A stretch of DNA of 48,093 bases from a virus. The position numbers were made by a program, and so were the translations under genes. Location of the stretch: positions 1-48,093 of the IMG/VR virus record IMGVR_UViG_3300042914_003100. The stretch is one strand, 5' to 3'. Positions within the stretch are counted from its first letter, which is position 1, and every line of letters starts with the position of its first letter. Below, one piece after another: positions 40,521 through 48,093 of the stretch. Below the pieces are notes generated by a model. The model saw nothing but the letters and a program-made list of their open reading frames with translations, ran no database searches and was not told the DNA's origin.

Positions 40521-41012
40521 TCACGGGGAAACCTCCCGCCATACTGGAACCCCGATAGAACAATATACCCCGCGCCCCGCGCCCGCTTGTCGTAGTGAAA
40601 AAAACCAAACGCGCGCGGGTAAAATCTCGCCAGACAATTCAACGCGGCGCGATACTGAATAGTCAAGACTCCAGCAGGAGAACGACATTGATGCGGAATT
40701 GAGATAAAACCCGCCCCCGGTTCCGTTCTGTCCCGGTTGATACTCAATCAACCCGTTTTGCGTTTCTTGGTTCCAGACTTTGGCAACCCGTTCTAGTTTC
40801 CCGTCTGCGCATCGTATGAAATCCCCCGCGGAGATTTCCCCGCGTTTGGCTCGGTCCATGTTTCCCGTCTGCGCATCAAATGCAATCCCGCTATCGGTTG
40901 CGATATCCCGCGCCTGTATTGGGTGGATACTGCCGATATTGTGAAACCCGTAAACGTGCCCGTTGTTCGGCTCGGTTGTCAGGGAATGTTCTATTCTTTC
41001 TCGTGTCAACAT
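40521..41012 (-). CDS. hypothetical protein, 163 aa (array gene 9)
   Basis: ATG 41012 lies nine bases after GGAGA of the leader. Residues 20-100 look folded (GHVYGFHNIGSIHPIQARDI, then GEISAGDFIRCADGKLERVA). The last 45 residues have a different, Arg/Ser-rich character and may be translated former spacer. Unknown. Confidence 0.5.
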   Translation of the reverse strand: MLTRERIEHSLTTEPNNGHVYGFHNIGSIHPIQARDIATDSGIAFDAQTGNMDRAKRGEISAGDFIRCADGKLERVAKVWNQETQNGLIEYQPGQNGTGGGFYLNSASMSFSCWSLDYSVSRRVELSGEILPARVWFFSLRQAGAGRGVYCSIGVPVWREVSP

Positions 41013-41080
41013 TGGTTCAATTCTCCATCGCTCGGGGTGGTGGTGACCGAGCCGGGAACCGGCTCGGGGATTGTGCTGAA

Positions 41081-41623
41081 TCAGTGATCGGAAACGTTTT
41101 CGCCGTGTTGCGGTTCCCGGAAATCCGCGGGGGTGACATTGGGGATTGATACCAGCGCGTGTGAATCCTGAAATACACCGATTGCATACGCGCGAACGGT
41201 TCCGCGTTGTTCGTAGTCGTCAGTTGTGAAAAGCAACCAGGGAAACCCGTTGAAGTCAATCACGGTTTGCGTTATGCGTTCCATGCAATCGAAAGAGACA
41301 ACCGCGGAACCGTTTTCGGTTTCAACCGAGTATGCGGAATAGTGCCCGCGCTTTGGTTCCACCCGCAACACTGGGAATGTTTCCGCGTCGATATCCTGGA
41401 GAACGGCAGCGCCCCACATTGCGCGAGGTTTCCGCAACATTGACAGAACGTGAAACCCGCGGACATAGGCAATCGTTTTCGCTTTCTCGTGTTGCTCAAA
41501 CTGGATTTTCTCCAGTCGTTCGCGCTCTTTCAGTCGTTTCCGAAGTGTTGCCGGGATTGTGTCCGCGTTAGTGGCCTGGAACGTTCCCAGTGAATCAGTA
41601 ACGGTGATTGGTTCGATTTCCAT
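41081..41623 (-). CDS. hypothetical protein, 180 aa (array gene 8)
   Basis: ATG 41623, nine bases after GGAGA. A charged helix near residues 28-48 (LRKRLKERERLEKIQFEQHE) precedes a beta-rich part. The leader hairpin GGCTCGGG/CCCGAGCC with CACCA in the loop lies just upstream. No family recognised. Confidence 0.6.
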   Translation of the reverse strand: MEIEPITVTDSLGTFQATNADTIPATLRKRLKERERLEKIQFEQHEKAKTIAYVRGFHVLSMLRKPRAMWGAAVLQDIDAETFPVLRVEPKRGHYSAYSVETENGSAVVSFDCMERITQTVIDFNGFPWLLFTTDDYEQRGTVRAYAIGVFQDSHALVSIPNVTPADFREPQHGENVSDH

Positions 41624-41724
41624 GGTTCTGAATCTCCATTGCTTGCAATGGCTCGGGGTGGTGTCCCGAGCCGGGGAAAGAATCCCCGCGGAACGTTTCC
41701 GCGGGGGTGAATCGGGGTTGCTGT

Positions 41725-43752
41725 CTATCGGTTCTGCGCCAACGGCATAACAACATACTTCCCGTCGGTATCGTCGGTGAAGACAACCGCGGTTTCGGCA
41801 TCGATTAGATTCACGGTCACCGTCTCAGCTGTCGACCGTTTCAACCAGTCAACCAGATATTTCGGATCCATTGTCACCGGGGTGGATTGTTCCGCGTTTC
41901 GGTTGTCGTCAACCGAGACGACGGGGACACTAACGGTTGCTTTCCCGTACAATGAAGATTCCCCGAACAATTTGAGAGACTGCAGATAATCCGACGGGAA
42001 AACGTAGTCAACCCCGCGGGATTCTTCATCAGTCGAAAGCAATACCGTTTCGCAACCGTTTAGAAATTCGGCTCGGTCGATACTGATCACCGCGTTGAAG
42101 CTTCGGGGAATCACGTCAAGATAGCGCGGAAAACGTCCCTCAACAGGAACCCCGCGGAGAGAAAGAACGTGGGGAATCTCAAAAACGAATTCGCGCCGGA
42201 ACGTTTCACAATACCACGTTCCTGAATCATCTTGAACGTTCCGTTGTTTGTCCGTTTCTTTCGGCGCGGGGGGTGTCCAGGGTTCCGCGGGTTTCGCTTT
42301 GGTTCGCGTTCTGACAACCGGCTCGGGTGGTGGTGTCAATTTCTGACGATTGAAGACAACGTTAGAAACCGCAAACGATACTGGCAAGGAACCCAGGCGC
42401 TTCAATTCATCGGCTAACAATTGCAAGCTTCTCAGAGGAATTGTCGCCCCCGTTTTGTGGTACGTTTCCCCACGTTCCAACGTCGGGAGGTGTCCGCAGA
42501 CAACCCCGTTGATTGTTTGAACCGACAACCGTCGGGAATCAGTCCCGGCAATATCGAAAGCGCCTAGGGTTGCGTTTGGAGAAAAGAACAATCCCCCGAG
42601 CGCGTACCGGCTCGATTCTGTATCCGTTGCGAATTCAGTTAAACGGATTGCTTTGAGTAATTCGTCGGCCTGGAATTCGTGCGCGTAGGTTGCCGGGAAT
42701 TCGCTTTGGAATTGTTCCCGATCGGCAACAACGGAAGCCGGCAAAGTGAATTCATTTTTCCCGGCTCGGATTATCAAAGCGAATTCGTTTAACGGTTCGC
42801 AAGTGATCAATTCCACGTCAACGGTATCACTTTTGACCTTGGAGCAAATTTCGGAAAGCTTCACTTCGTTGATTGTTGCGGATGCATTCCCGGACGTTTG
42901 CCACGAACTGCCGACGGTTAAACACAAACGGGAATCAGAATCAGCGCAAACGATATCGACCGAGCCGGAACCAATTGAGAGAACAACGGTTTTCCCCACG
43001 TTGCGAGCGCCCCCGAATTTTTTCGCTGTCTTCAAAGTGTTCAGAAGACAAACGCGGGGAATAGATGCCTTGCCCCGTTGCCGGTTCCGTTCTCTGAATA
43101 CTGATTCAGCGCGCGCCGCGTTCTGAACAGTCTGAAAATCGGTTCCGGTTCTTTCTTCGTGTTGAACCGTCAACCCGCAAACGGTTTCCAGATAGTAGAG
43201 AACCGCCGCGGGTTTCCATTTTGCGGGGTTGCTTGTGAAGTCAAACCCGTCATATTCGTTGACGGGAACCGGCTCGGGAACAACGGGAACCGAAACCGGT
43301 TCCGGCTCGGTTGCGGTGGTGTCCCCCACGTGGGACACAATGACGGGGTTCCGCGGTTGCGGTTCCGGCATGGTGACCGGCTCGGGTTTCGGCTCGGGTG
43401 ACCAGAAAGCGCGGTTGCTTTCGAATTCGTTAGCGGGGATTGTGGCATGCATGCCGGAACCGTTTCGACCGTATTGCCAATTGGTATGAATATCAAAAAT
43501 CTGAATCAGTCTCCAGGTTTTCCCGTTTGAATTCTTTCCACAATCGGGGGTAATCGTTTTCGTCCCGAAACCGTCATAAGCTTCCGGCGCGGTGGTGTAA
43601 TAAAAAGAGCAACCAGGCGCGGGAACCGGCTCGGGAGGTTTCCCCGTTGTCAGGGTTTCAATTCGCCCCCCACCATAATTCAGGCGAAACGTTACGGTTT
43701 CGCGTTCTGTCTTTGGTGTCCGCATATCGTTAGCGCGTGCAATCGTCAACAT
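41725..43752 (-). CDS. giant beta-clamp homologue with N-terminal extension
   Basis: 675 residues, almost twice a normal clamp. Clamp domain 1 begins near residue 255 (ARNVGKTVVLSIGSGSVDIV); domain 2 near 365 (SSRYALGGLFFSPN, AGTDSRRLSVQ); domain 3 near 555 (STDEESRGVDYVF, TPVTMDPKYLVDWL, KYVVMPLAQNR). These match the 365-residue clamp at 28 kb. About 250 N-terminal residues with PEP-rich linkers (about 115-180) have no known family, and about 60 residues are inserted between domains 2 and 3 (PPPEPVVRTRTKAKPAEP). Start ATG 43752, nine bases after GGAGA. Confidence 0.85.
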   Translation of the reverse strand: MLTIARANDMRTPKTERETVTFRLNYGGGRIETLTTGKPPEPVPAPGCSFYYTTAPEAYDGFGTKTITPDCGKNSNGKTWRLIQIFDIHTNWQYGRNGSGMHATIPANEFESNRAFWSPEPKPEPVTMPEPQPRNPVIVSHVGDTTATEPEPVSVPVVPEPVPVNEYDGFDFTSNPAKWKPAAVLYYLETVCGLTVQHEERTGTDFQTVQNAARAESVFRERNRQRGKASIPRVCLLNTLKTAKKFGGARNVGKTVVLSIGSGSVDIVCADSDSRLCLTVGSSWQTSGNASATINEVKLSEICSKVKSDTVDVELITCEPLNEFALIIRAGKNEFTLPASVVADREQFQSEFPATYAHEFQADELLKAIRLTEFATDTESSRYALGGLFFSPNATLGAFDIAGTDSRRLSVQTINGVVCGHLPTLERGETYHKTGATIPLRSLQLLADELKRLGSLPVSFAVSNVVFNRQKLTPPPEPVVRTRTKAKPAEPWTPPAPKETDKQRNVQDDSGTWYCETFRREFVFEIPHVLSLRGVPVEGRFPRYLDVIPRSFNAVISIDRAEFLNGCETVLLSTDEESRGVDYVFPSDYLQSLKLFGESSLYGKATVSVPVVSVDDNRNAEQSTPVTMDPKYLVDWLKRSTAETVTVNLIDAETAVVFTDDTDGKYVVMPLAQNR

Positions 43753-43842
43753 GGTCGAAAATCTCCATTGTGAAAAACAGCGTTTTGGCTCGGGTGGTGA
43801 CCGAGCCGGAAAGAATTCTGGGAAACGTTCCCGGGGTGGTGT

Positions 43843-44193
43843 CTACTCTTTTGCGTCGGGGAACATTAAATAGAAATGCACTTCAAACAATTCGTCCGGC
43901 CATGGCTGGATGAATTCGCCCCTATAATCAATTTGAATCATGCGTTCCGTCGGAACGTGGAAAACGTTTGTGCAATCAATCTCCCTGCGCTTGTGAAGTA
44001 GGAAAAACGCCAAACAAACGGAACCGGAATTGGTTGAAAACGTCTGCGCGTCCGGGTTAGTCTGAAGAGCAACCCGGACGAATTCGACAACCGATTCAGC
44101 TGTCGGAAGATAGCCAAACGGTTTCACGTCAACACAATCGCGCGGGGTTTCTGAATCACCTACGCGCAAAACAATTGAACGGGGGAATACCAT
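43843..44193 (-). CDS. hypothetical protein, 116 aa (array gene 6)
   Basis: ATG 44193 lies ten bases after GGAAA in CAATGGAAA, a variant leader; the longer frame from 44235 lacks one. Alpha/beta composition ending FEVHFYLMFPDAKE. Unknown. Confidence 0.55.
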   Translation of the reverse strand: MVFPRSIVLRVGDSETPRDCVDVKPFGYLPTAESVVEFVRVALQTNPDAQTFSTNSGSVCLAFFLLHKRREIDCTNVFHVPTERMIQIDYRGEFIQPWPDELFEVHFYLMFPDAKE

Positions 44194-44231
44194 TGTTGAA
44201 AGCTTTCCATTGTTGGGGGTGGTGGTGGTAA

Positions 44232-44651
44232 TCAAAGCGCGTTCAAAACGTCTCGCCAGTATTCAACATTGAAACCGTTTCCGATTTCGCGTTCCGCCAT
44301 GGCTCGCAATTCGTGCGCGTCAAGATGCAATTCGTTGACGGCGTTGACGTCAACCGGCTCGGGTGGAATCAGGAAGTGAATACCGGGGACACCATAACAG
44401 GAAGATTCACCCCCGTTTGGATTCACCCCGTTATAGGCAATACAACAATTCCCCAGGCCGAAACCGTCGTCCTGATTCCACCATTGGCGCCCCTTATACC
44501 ATTCCCCGCAACAACAACATTCGAGCCATTGTATAGGCTTTTCGCGTTCTGCTTTGTAATCATCGGCGCGGGTTGCAATCGCAACACGTTCCAGACGGTT
44601 CAACATTTCCTGCGCTTGCTCGGTTGTGGTGATAATCGTTAGCCTGGACAT
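44232..44651 (-). CDS. hypothetical cysteine-rich protein, 139 aa (array gene 5)
   Basis: ATG 44651 follows GAGAAAG; the frame extends upstream but without a site. LECCCCGEWYKGRQWW with GNCCIAY some 20 residues on gives six cysteines, a likely metal site. An in-frame IPPEPVDVN linker near residue 95 carries the array's CCCGAGCCGG DNA. Unknown. Confidence 0.55.
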   Translation of the reverse strand: MSRLTIITTTEQAQEMLNRLERVAIATRADDYKAEREKPIQWLECCCCGEWYKGRQWWNQDDGFGLGNCCIAYNGVNPNGGESSCYGVPGIHFLIPPEPVDVNAVNELHLDAHELRAMAEREIGNGFNVEYWRDVLNAL

Positions 44652-44688
44652 TGTGAAAAGCTTTCTCAATTCGTGGTGGTGGTGAGTC

Positions 44689-44994
44689 TCAAAGGGCGCG
44701 GAATTCTCGCAACGTCGCAAGCCTGGTCCCGTATTCCTTGCCGATCTGAAAGAACGCACGATAGACCGGCCTATCCGCGGCGTCGTGGTAGGCAATTTCA
44801 CCTACTAAAAACCGATCTGAGGACAACGCAACGGGAGGAACACAACCCAACATTTCCTCGAACATGTTCGCAGTTGTTCTAATCAACCGCGGTTCCCGTT
44901 TCTCTTTCAATGCTGCGCGGTTCTCAGTCTCTACAGCGTTCCACAATTCAGACCATTCGAGCGGGGTTATGTGATCGGGGTGAAAATCCAACAT
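44689..44994 (-). CDS. hypothetical protein, 101 aa (array gene 4)
   Basis: ATG 44994 is nine bases after GGAGA of the leader at 45004. Helical, charged first half, FEEMLGCVPPVALSSDRF in the middle. No family recognised. Confidence 0.55.
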   Translation of the reverse strand: MLDFHPDHITPLEWSELWNAVETENRAALKEKREPRLIRTTANMFEEMLGCVPPVALSSDRFLVGEIAYHDAADRPVYRAFFQIGKEYGTRLATLREFRAL

Positions 44995-45031
44995 TGTCAA
45001 CGTTCTCCATTATCGGGGGTTGTGGTGATTC

Positions 45032-45078
45032 CCCGAGCCGATCGGCTCGGGTTGCTGAATAGTCTGCAGACTGTTCAG
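45032..45078 (+). promoter_or_regulatory. two adjacent palindromes
   Basis: CCCGAGCCGATCGGCTCGGG at 45032-45051 is a perfect 20-base palindrome. A second, 24-base palindrome (45055-45078) centres on AGTCTGCAGACT with arms CTGAA and TTCAG. They lie in a 222-base gap and may be a terminator plus an operator. Confidence 0.5.
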
Positions 45079-45216
45079 GATTCTGGCTTGTTTGCGTTTA
45101 ACCCGCCCAAACAACTCCAGGAAAGAAAACGGGCAACGGGGTTGATTCTGTCACAATCGAAACCGCGCGAGTCTATGCCGGGATTTTGCCGGCATAGTGT
45201 CCCGAGGTTTCAATTG

Positions 45217-45462
45217 TCAGGATTCAAGACCGCCCCGAATTCCGAGCGGACCGAAACCGTTTTCGGCTCGGATAAAATTTGCAATGAAAAGGGAAGCTTC
45301 TTCGTGTGTATCGCATAGCCTGGTATCTGTGCGCGTTCCGACGAACACCACCGCATTAAATTTGCCGTTGAGTTCTGTAATGCTGTGCGTTGTCAAGTGT
45401 TCGCCGACGGGGTTGACGTGATCACGTTTCGCCCGAATATGCGAGAATGAATTTTTCGGCAT
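45217..45462 (-). CDS. hypothetical protein, 81 aa (array gene 3b)
   Basis: ATG 45462 (MPKNSFSHIRAKRDHVN) has only a weak GAGG upstream and lacks the CAATGGAGA leader; its distance from neighbours is larger than in the rest of the array. HLTTHSITELNGKFNAVVF is its core. Unknown. Confidence 0.45.
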   Translation of the reverse strand: MPKNSFSHIRAKRDHVNPVGEHLTTHSITELNGKFNAVVFVGTRTDTRLCDTHEEASLFIANFIRAENGFGPLGIRGGLES

Positions 45463-45539
45463 TGTGTGAAACCTCAAAAGAGTGATCAGGACGGGAAAGA
45501 ATCCCCGAGCCAAAACCGGCTCGGGGTGGTGATCGCAGC

Positions 45540-46967
45540 CTATACTGCTGACGCGAAAACGCTTTTCAGTTCTGCCTCGGTGATCGTACGCGCTGCGCTG
45601 AAAACGTTGTCCCAACGTGCCGCACTCCAGAGCATAGCGGAACCGGCCGCGCGTTCCGTCAATTCTTGCAACCCAGGGGAAAACGTCTGCGCCGCATGCG
45701 TCAACCCTTGCAAGATATCGAAAGCAGAAACCGCCCCCGGTTCGGTTCGCTGGTTGTCGAAGCTTCTCACGAATTCGTCTCCAGCGTTTCGAGTGATGCC
45801 AGGGATATTGAGAGAACGCAACACGGAACCGATAGCGGGAATCGGGGAAACGTCTGAAGTGATTCCCCGCGTTTTCAACATGTTGTCTATGCCGTTGTCC
45901 AGTAAAGGAATTTGACGGTTCAAATTGTCCCGGATGACGAACATTAGCGCGCTCAAGTCAATCGTGCCGCGGTGTATCTTCTCAATGATGCCGGTTCCCT
46001 TCACTTCGTCCCATATGCAACCGTTTCGGCATATGGCGCGAAAAATACTAGGACAGGTTGAAAGCTTGCGGGAACCGGTTTCCCCGTTTCCAAACGCCAA
46101 CATTCCACCGTAATCGGAATCGGTTTCGGCCCGCATGCTATCCGGAATCAGGATATTGCCGAAAATAGAATCGCAACCGTCGGGGGAACGAAAATGTGAG
46201 ACTAACCCGTCTGGAATGAGACGGCGCAACACTTCAAGGAACCAACGATTGTCAAGAATCGCATATTGTTCACTGAGAACAGCGCGCAGGGTTCCGTCAT
46301 TGCGCAACCGAATGAGGTTTTTCTTTTCTGCAATCTTGCGCAACCCGTTGCGGAAAACGTTTACCAGCGTTTCTCGGTCCGCATGGTCACCGTTGAGAAG
46401 CTTGCGCGGCAGAACTAGGCCGGAATCAGTCCACTTTGCAAACTGATCGAGCGAGGTTTCGTTGAACACCAAACGGCGCCCAGTTTCGTCAATCAACCCG
46501 ATTCCGTCGGCATCGTTGACAATTTGAAGCTTTCCGAATTCGGAACGCATATCGACCGTGTTGCCGCGTTCACGTTCAAGATGTTCGAAAGCCTGGTCCC
46601 AAGTCATCACGGAAGTATCGTCGGGATCGTTCGCGCGTTTGGTCCACCCCTCGGAAACGTTCCGGAAATTCTTATCCATCGTTTGCGTATTGTGGACGAA
46701 GTCACCCGAGCGAGTAACACCCCGCAACGGTTGCAACGTTTCGATTCCCGGGTATTCATTGAAAACCGGTTCCACAACAACGGGAGGAACCACAACAACG
46801 GACCGAGCCGGGGGAACGACAACAACGGGGGGAACCGTTGCGGGTAATTGTTTGGAAACGATATCGACAACCGCAACCGGCTCGGGAGTGATTACAACCG
46901 GTTGCGCGGTGGTGACCGGCTCGGTTGTGGTTGCTGGTTTCGCTGTCTTCAGATGCGCTAGAAACAT
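45540..46967 (-). CDS. DUF932-like protein
   Basis: 475 residues. ATG 46967 is chosen because GGAGA lies nine bases upstream, as in its neighbours; ATG 46976 touches the site. An N-terminal linker (about 10-75) is rich in Pro, Val and Thr (VVVVPPARSVVVVPP). The folded part, with RNDGTLRAVLSEQYAILDN near residue 265 and MLAFGNGETGSRKLS near 330, resembles the DUF932 family common on plasmids and phages, whose function is unknown. The stop TAG lies in GTATAGGCT. Confidence 0.6.
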   Translation of the reverse strand: MFLAHLKTAKPATTTEPVTTAQPVVITPEPVAVVDIVSKQLPATVPPVVVVPPARSVVVVPPVVVEPVFNEYPGIETLQPLRGVTRSGDFVHNTQTMDKNFRNVSEGWTKRANDPDDTSVMTWDQAFEHLERERGNTVDMRSEFGKLQIVNDADGIGLIDETGRRLVFNETSLDQFAKWTDSGLVLPRKLLNGDHADRETLVNVFRNGLRKIAEKKNLIRLRNDGTLRAVLSEQYAILDNRWFLEVLRRLIPDGLVSHFRSPDGCDSIFGNILIPDSMRAETDSDYGGMLAFGNGETGSRKLSTCPSIFRAICRNGCIWDEVKGTGIIEKIHRGTIDLSALMFVIRDNLNRQIPLLDNGIDNMLKTRGITSDVSPIPAIGSVLRSLNIPGITRNAGDEFVRSFDNQRTEPGAVSAFDILQGLTHAAQTFSPGLQELTERAAGSAMLWSAARWDNVFSAARTITEAELKSVFASAV

Positions 46968-47091
46968 AATGAACATTCTCCATTGTAGAAATTGTGACCG
47001 GCTCGGGTGGTGACCGAAACCGGAAAGAATCCCGCGGGAAACAATCCCGCGGGGTTGTCGGCTCGGAAACGTTCCGAGCCAGTGAAATAGC

Positions 47092-47283
47092 CTATACTTC
47101 GACCGATTGCCAGGGGTTGCGGTTGACGCATACTGTCGACAACCGATAACGCAACTCGTCAACAATAACGCGAACCGGTTCGGCTCGGTCCATGGTTTCT
47201 GGTGGCATGCCGGAAACGCGAAGAAACGCCAATCGTTCCGCGGTTGCGCGTTCCCGTTCAATTGTGGTGATCGTTTTGAACAT
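47092..47283 (-). CDS. hypothetical protein, 63 aa (array gene 2)
   Basis: ATG 47283 lies eleven bases after GGAGC of the leader; ATG 47301 lies inside the leader itself. Arg/Glu-rich helix then VIVDELRYRLSTVCV. The stop codon is embedded in GTATAGGCTATT. Unknown. Confidence 0.55.
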   Translation of the reverse strand: MFKTITTIERERATAERLAFLRVSGMPPETMDRAEPVRVIVDELRYRLSTVCVNRNPWQSVEV

Positions 47284-47344
47284 GGTTCCGTGTTGCTCCA
47301 TTGTTGAGGGTTGTGGCTCGGGTGGTGACTGAGCCGGAAATGAT

Positions 47345-47551
47345 TCAGGATTCCTGCGATTCTTTTGCTACGTTGATTGCATCGTTGACACGAGAAACCA
47401 GCGTTTTCGCTGATGACAGCATTTCGCGCAGGTTTGCGAAATAATCGGAAACCGTTTCGCACGATTCAGCTGAACTCAGGTGATCACGTAGGGTTTCCAA
47501 TTCGTCCCGGATTTCATCCAGGTTTTCAGATTGCATATCTTCCATGTTCAT
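47345..47551 (-). CDS. small helical protein, 68 aa (array gene 1)
   Basis: ATG 47551 is nine bases after GGAGA. Entirely helical and acidic (LDEIRDELETLRDHLSSAES, later REMLSSAKTLVSRVND), probably a coiled coil. First gene of the minus-strand array. Unknown. Confidence 0.6.
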   Translation of the reverse strand: MNMEDMQSENLDEIRDELETLRDHLSSAESCETVSDYFANLREMLSSAKTLVSRVNDAINVAKESQES

Positions 47552-47621
47552 TGGTTGCGTTCTCCATTGTCTAGGGTTGCGGGAACCGGCTCGGGTGGTG
47601 TCCGGCTCGGGATACGGGCAG

Positions 47622-47633
47622 GGTATAGGCTAC
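47622..47633 (+). promoter_or_regulatory. GGTATAGGCTAC promoter-like motif pointing right
   Basis: One mismatch to the consensus. It points away from the array and into the repeat region at the window end. Confidence 0.4.
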
Positions 47634-47688
47634 ATCGGCGCGCGTCAATAGGTTGAAACAATAAAAAAACTATTTCCGAAACAATCCA

Positions 47689-48039
47689 CCCAATAGACCG
47701 AGCAACCGCCCCGCAAGACAACCCCGCGCCACCGGTCACCCCGTCCCCGGCTCGCATCATCCCACAATAGACCAGCGCCCCCACCTATGCCCCGCGCCTG
47801 CAATGGTCACCGTGTCACCGTATGCCCCGAGCCAATCAACCCGCGTCCCCGTTGTTGGGTGGTGGTGGTGATAGAAGAGAGAGAGAAGACAACCAATAGA
47901 CCGAGACGCGCAGCGTCCGGGGGAATAGACAATAGGAACCAGGTCAACCAATAGACCAGAGGAACCGCCTCGCATGCAATCGAGCAACCCAATAGACCCA
48001 CCCCGAGCCAATAGCCCCGACGGTCACCCAATAGGCCCA
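47689..48039. repeat. iteron-like CCAATAGACC repeats
   Basis: Eight copies of a CCAATAGACC-type core (variants CACAATAGACC, GGAATAGAC, CCAATAGCCC, CCAATAGGCC) near 47690, 47764, 47892, 47923, 47947, 47988, 48007 and 48028. Spacing is irregular at first and about 20-40 bases at the end. No credible gene covers the region. It may be an origin (iterons) or a partition site. Confidence 0.5.
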
Positions 48040-48093
48040 AAACCGACTACGGGTCCTTCCGTTCAGTAGGGTGGGACCTGCGCGGGCGGCGTC

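Noticed and set aside
47548-48040. Overlapping minus-strand frames at the window end
   Set aside because: They are translations of the CCAATAGACC repeats (recurring GLL and VYW pieces) and lack ribosome sites.
1-48093. CRISPR array
   Set aside because: The repeats present (CCAATAGACC, CCGAGCC, CGTGACAC) are too short and irregular, with no spacer pattern and no cas genes.
1-48093. Structural or packaging genes, DNA polymerase
   Set aside because: No reading frame shows terminase, portal, capsid, tail or polymerase motifs; they must lie outside the window if present.

Overview
The window reads as part of a bacteriophage, or phage-like extrachromosomal element, of a bacterium. Short genes are tightly packed with ATGA/GTGA overlaps. 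There is a tyrosine integrase beside an attP-like site, phage tRNAs, a replication module, DNA methyltransferases, RusA, and a small sigma factor. No capsid, tail, portal or terminase gene is visible, so this is the early/replication part of a larger genome. Phage genes lie on both sides of the attachment core, so it looks like the unintegrated form. The host cannot be fixed from the sequence. A planctomycete-like host is a weak guess; the attachment core says only that it has a tRNA-Thr(CGT).

Layout. 1-9.1 kb, + strand: small unknown genes, a RecF/SbcC-like ATPase, a RimI-like acetyltransferase, a DUF5662-like protein, then thymidylate kinase and ThyX. 9.2-11.5 kb: integrase, terminator, attP with arm-type repeats around the 3' half of a tRNA-Thr, then tRNA-Glu, a CAT-anticodon tRNA and odd tRNA-like elements. 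11.5-25.8 kb: many small unknowns, two methyltransferases, a nucleotidyltransferase-like protein, an SNase-like nuclease and an ASCH protein, with a probable small RNA at 19.7 kb. 25.8-36.1 kb, replication and recombination: PD-(D/E)XK protein, tRNA-Thr, two SF2 helicases, a DnaN-type sliding clamp, ParB-like protein, replisome organiser, DnaC-like loader, DnaB helicase and RusA. 36.2-37.8 kb, regulators: ECF-type sigma factor, CsrA and a Fis-type HTH protein overlapping csrA. 38.2-39.2 kb: a DHH phosphoesterase.

At about 39.2 kb the strand and composition change. From 47.6 kb back to 40.0 kb all genes are on the minus strand in a GC-richer, repeat-laden array. It encodes a second, 675-residue clamp homologue with a long N-terminal extension, a DUF932-like protein and eight small unknowns. 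Most carry the same leader, CAATGGAG(A/C) then 9-11 bases then ATG, and are separated by hairpins made of CCGAGCC/GGCTCGG with CACCACC. The same DNA appears in frame inside the proteins as Pro-Glu-Pro-Val linkers. The last 0.4 kb holds eight iteron-like CCAATAGACC repeats.

Working together. A 12-base motif, CGTATAGGCTAC (variants CGTATATGCTAC and CGTATAGCCTAC), sits just upstream of at least a dozen genes and both tRNA loci and is the best candidate for the element's own promoter. The encoded sigma factor, the two clamps (sliding clamps activate late transcription in phage T4) and the CsrA protein suggest self-contained transcriptional and post-transcriptional control. That link is inference.
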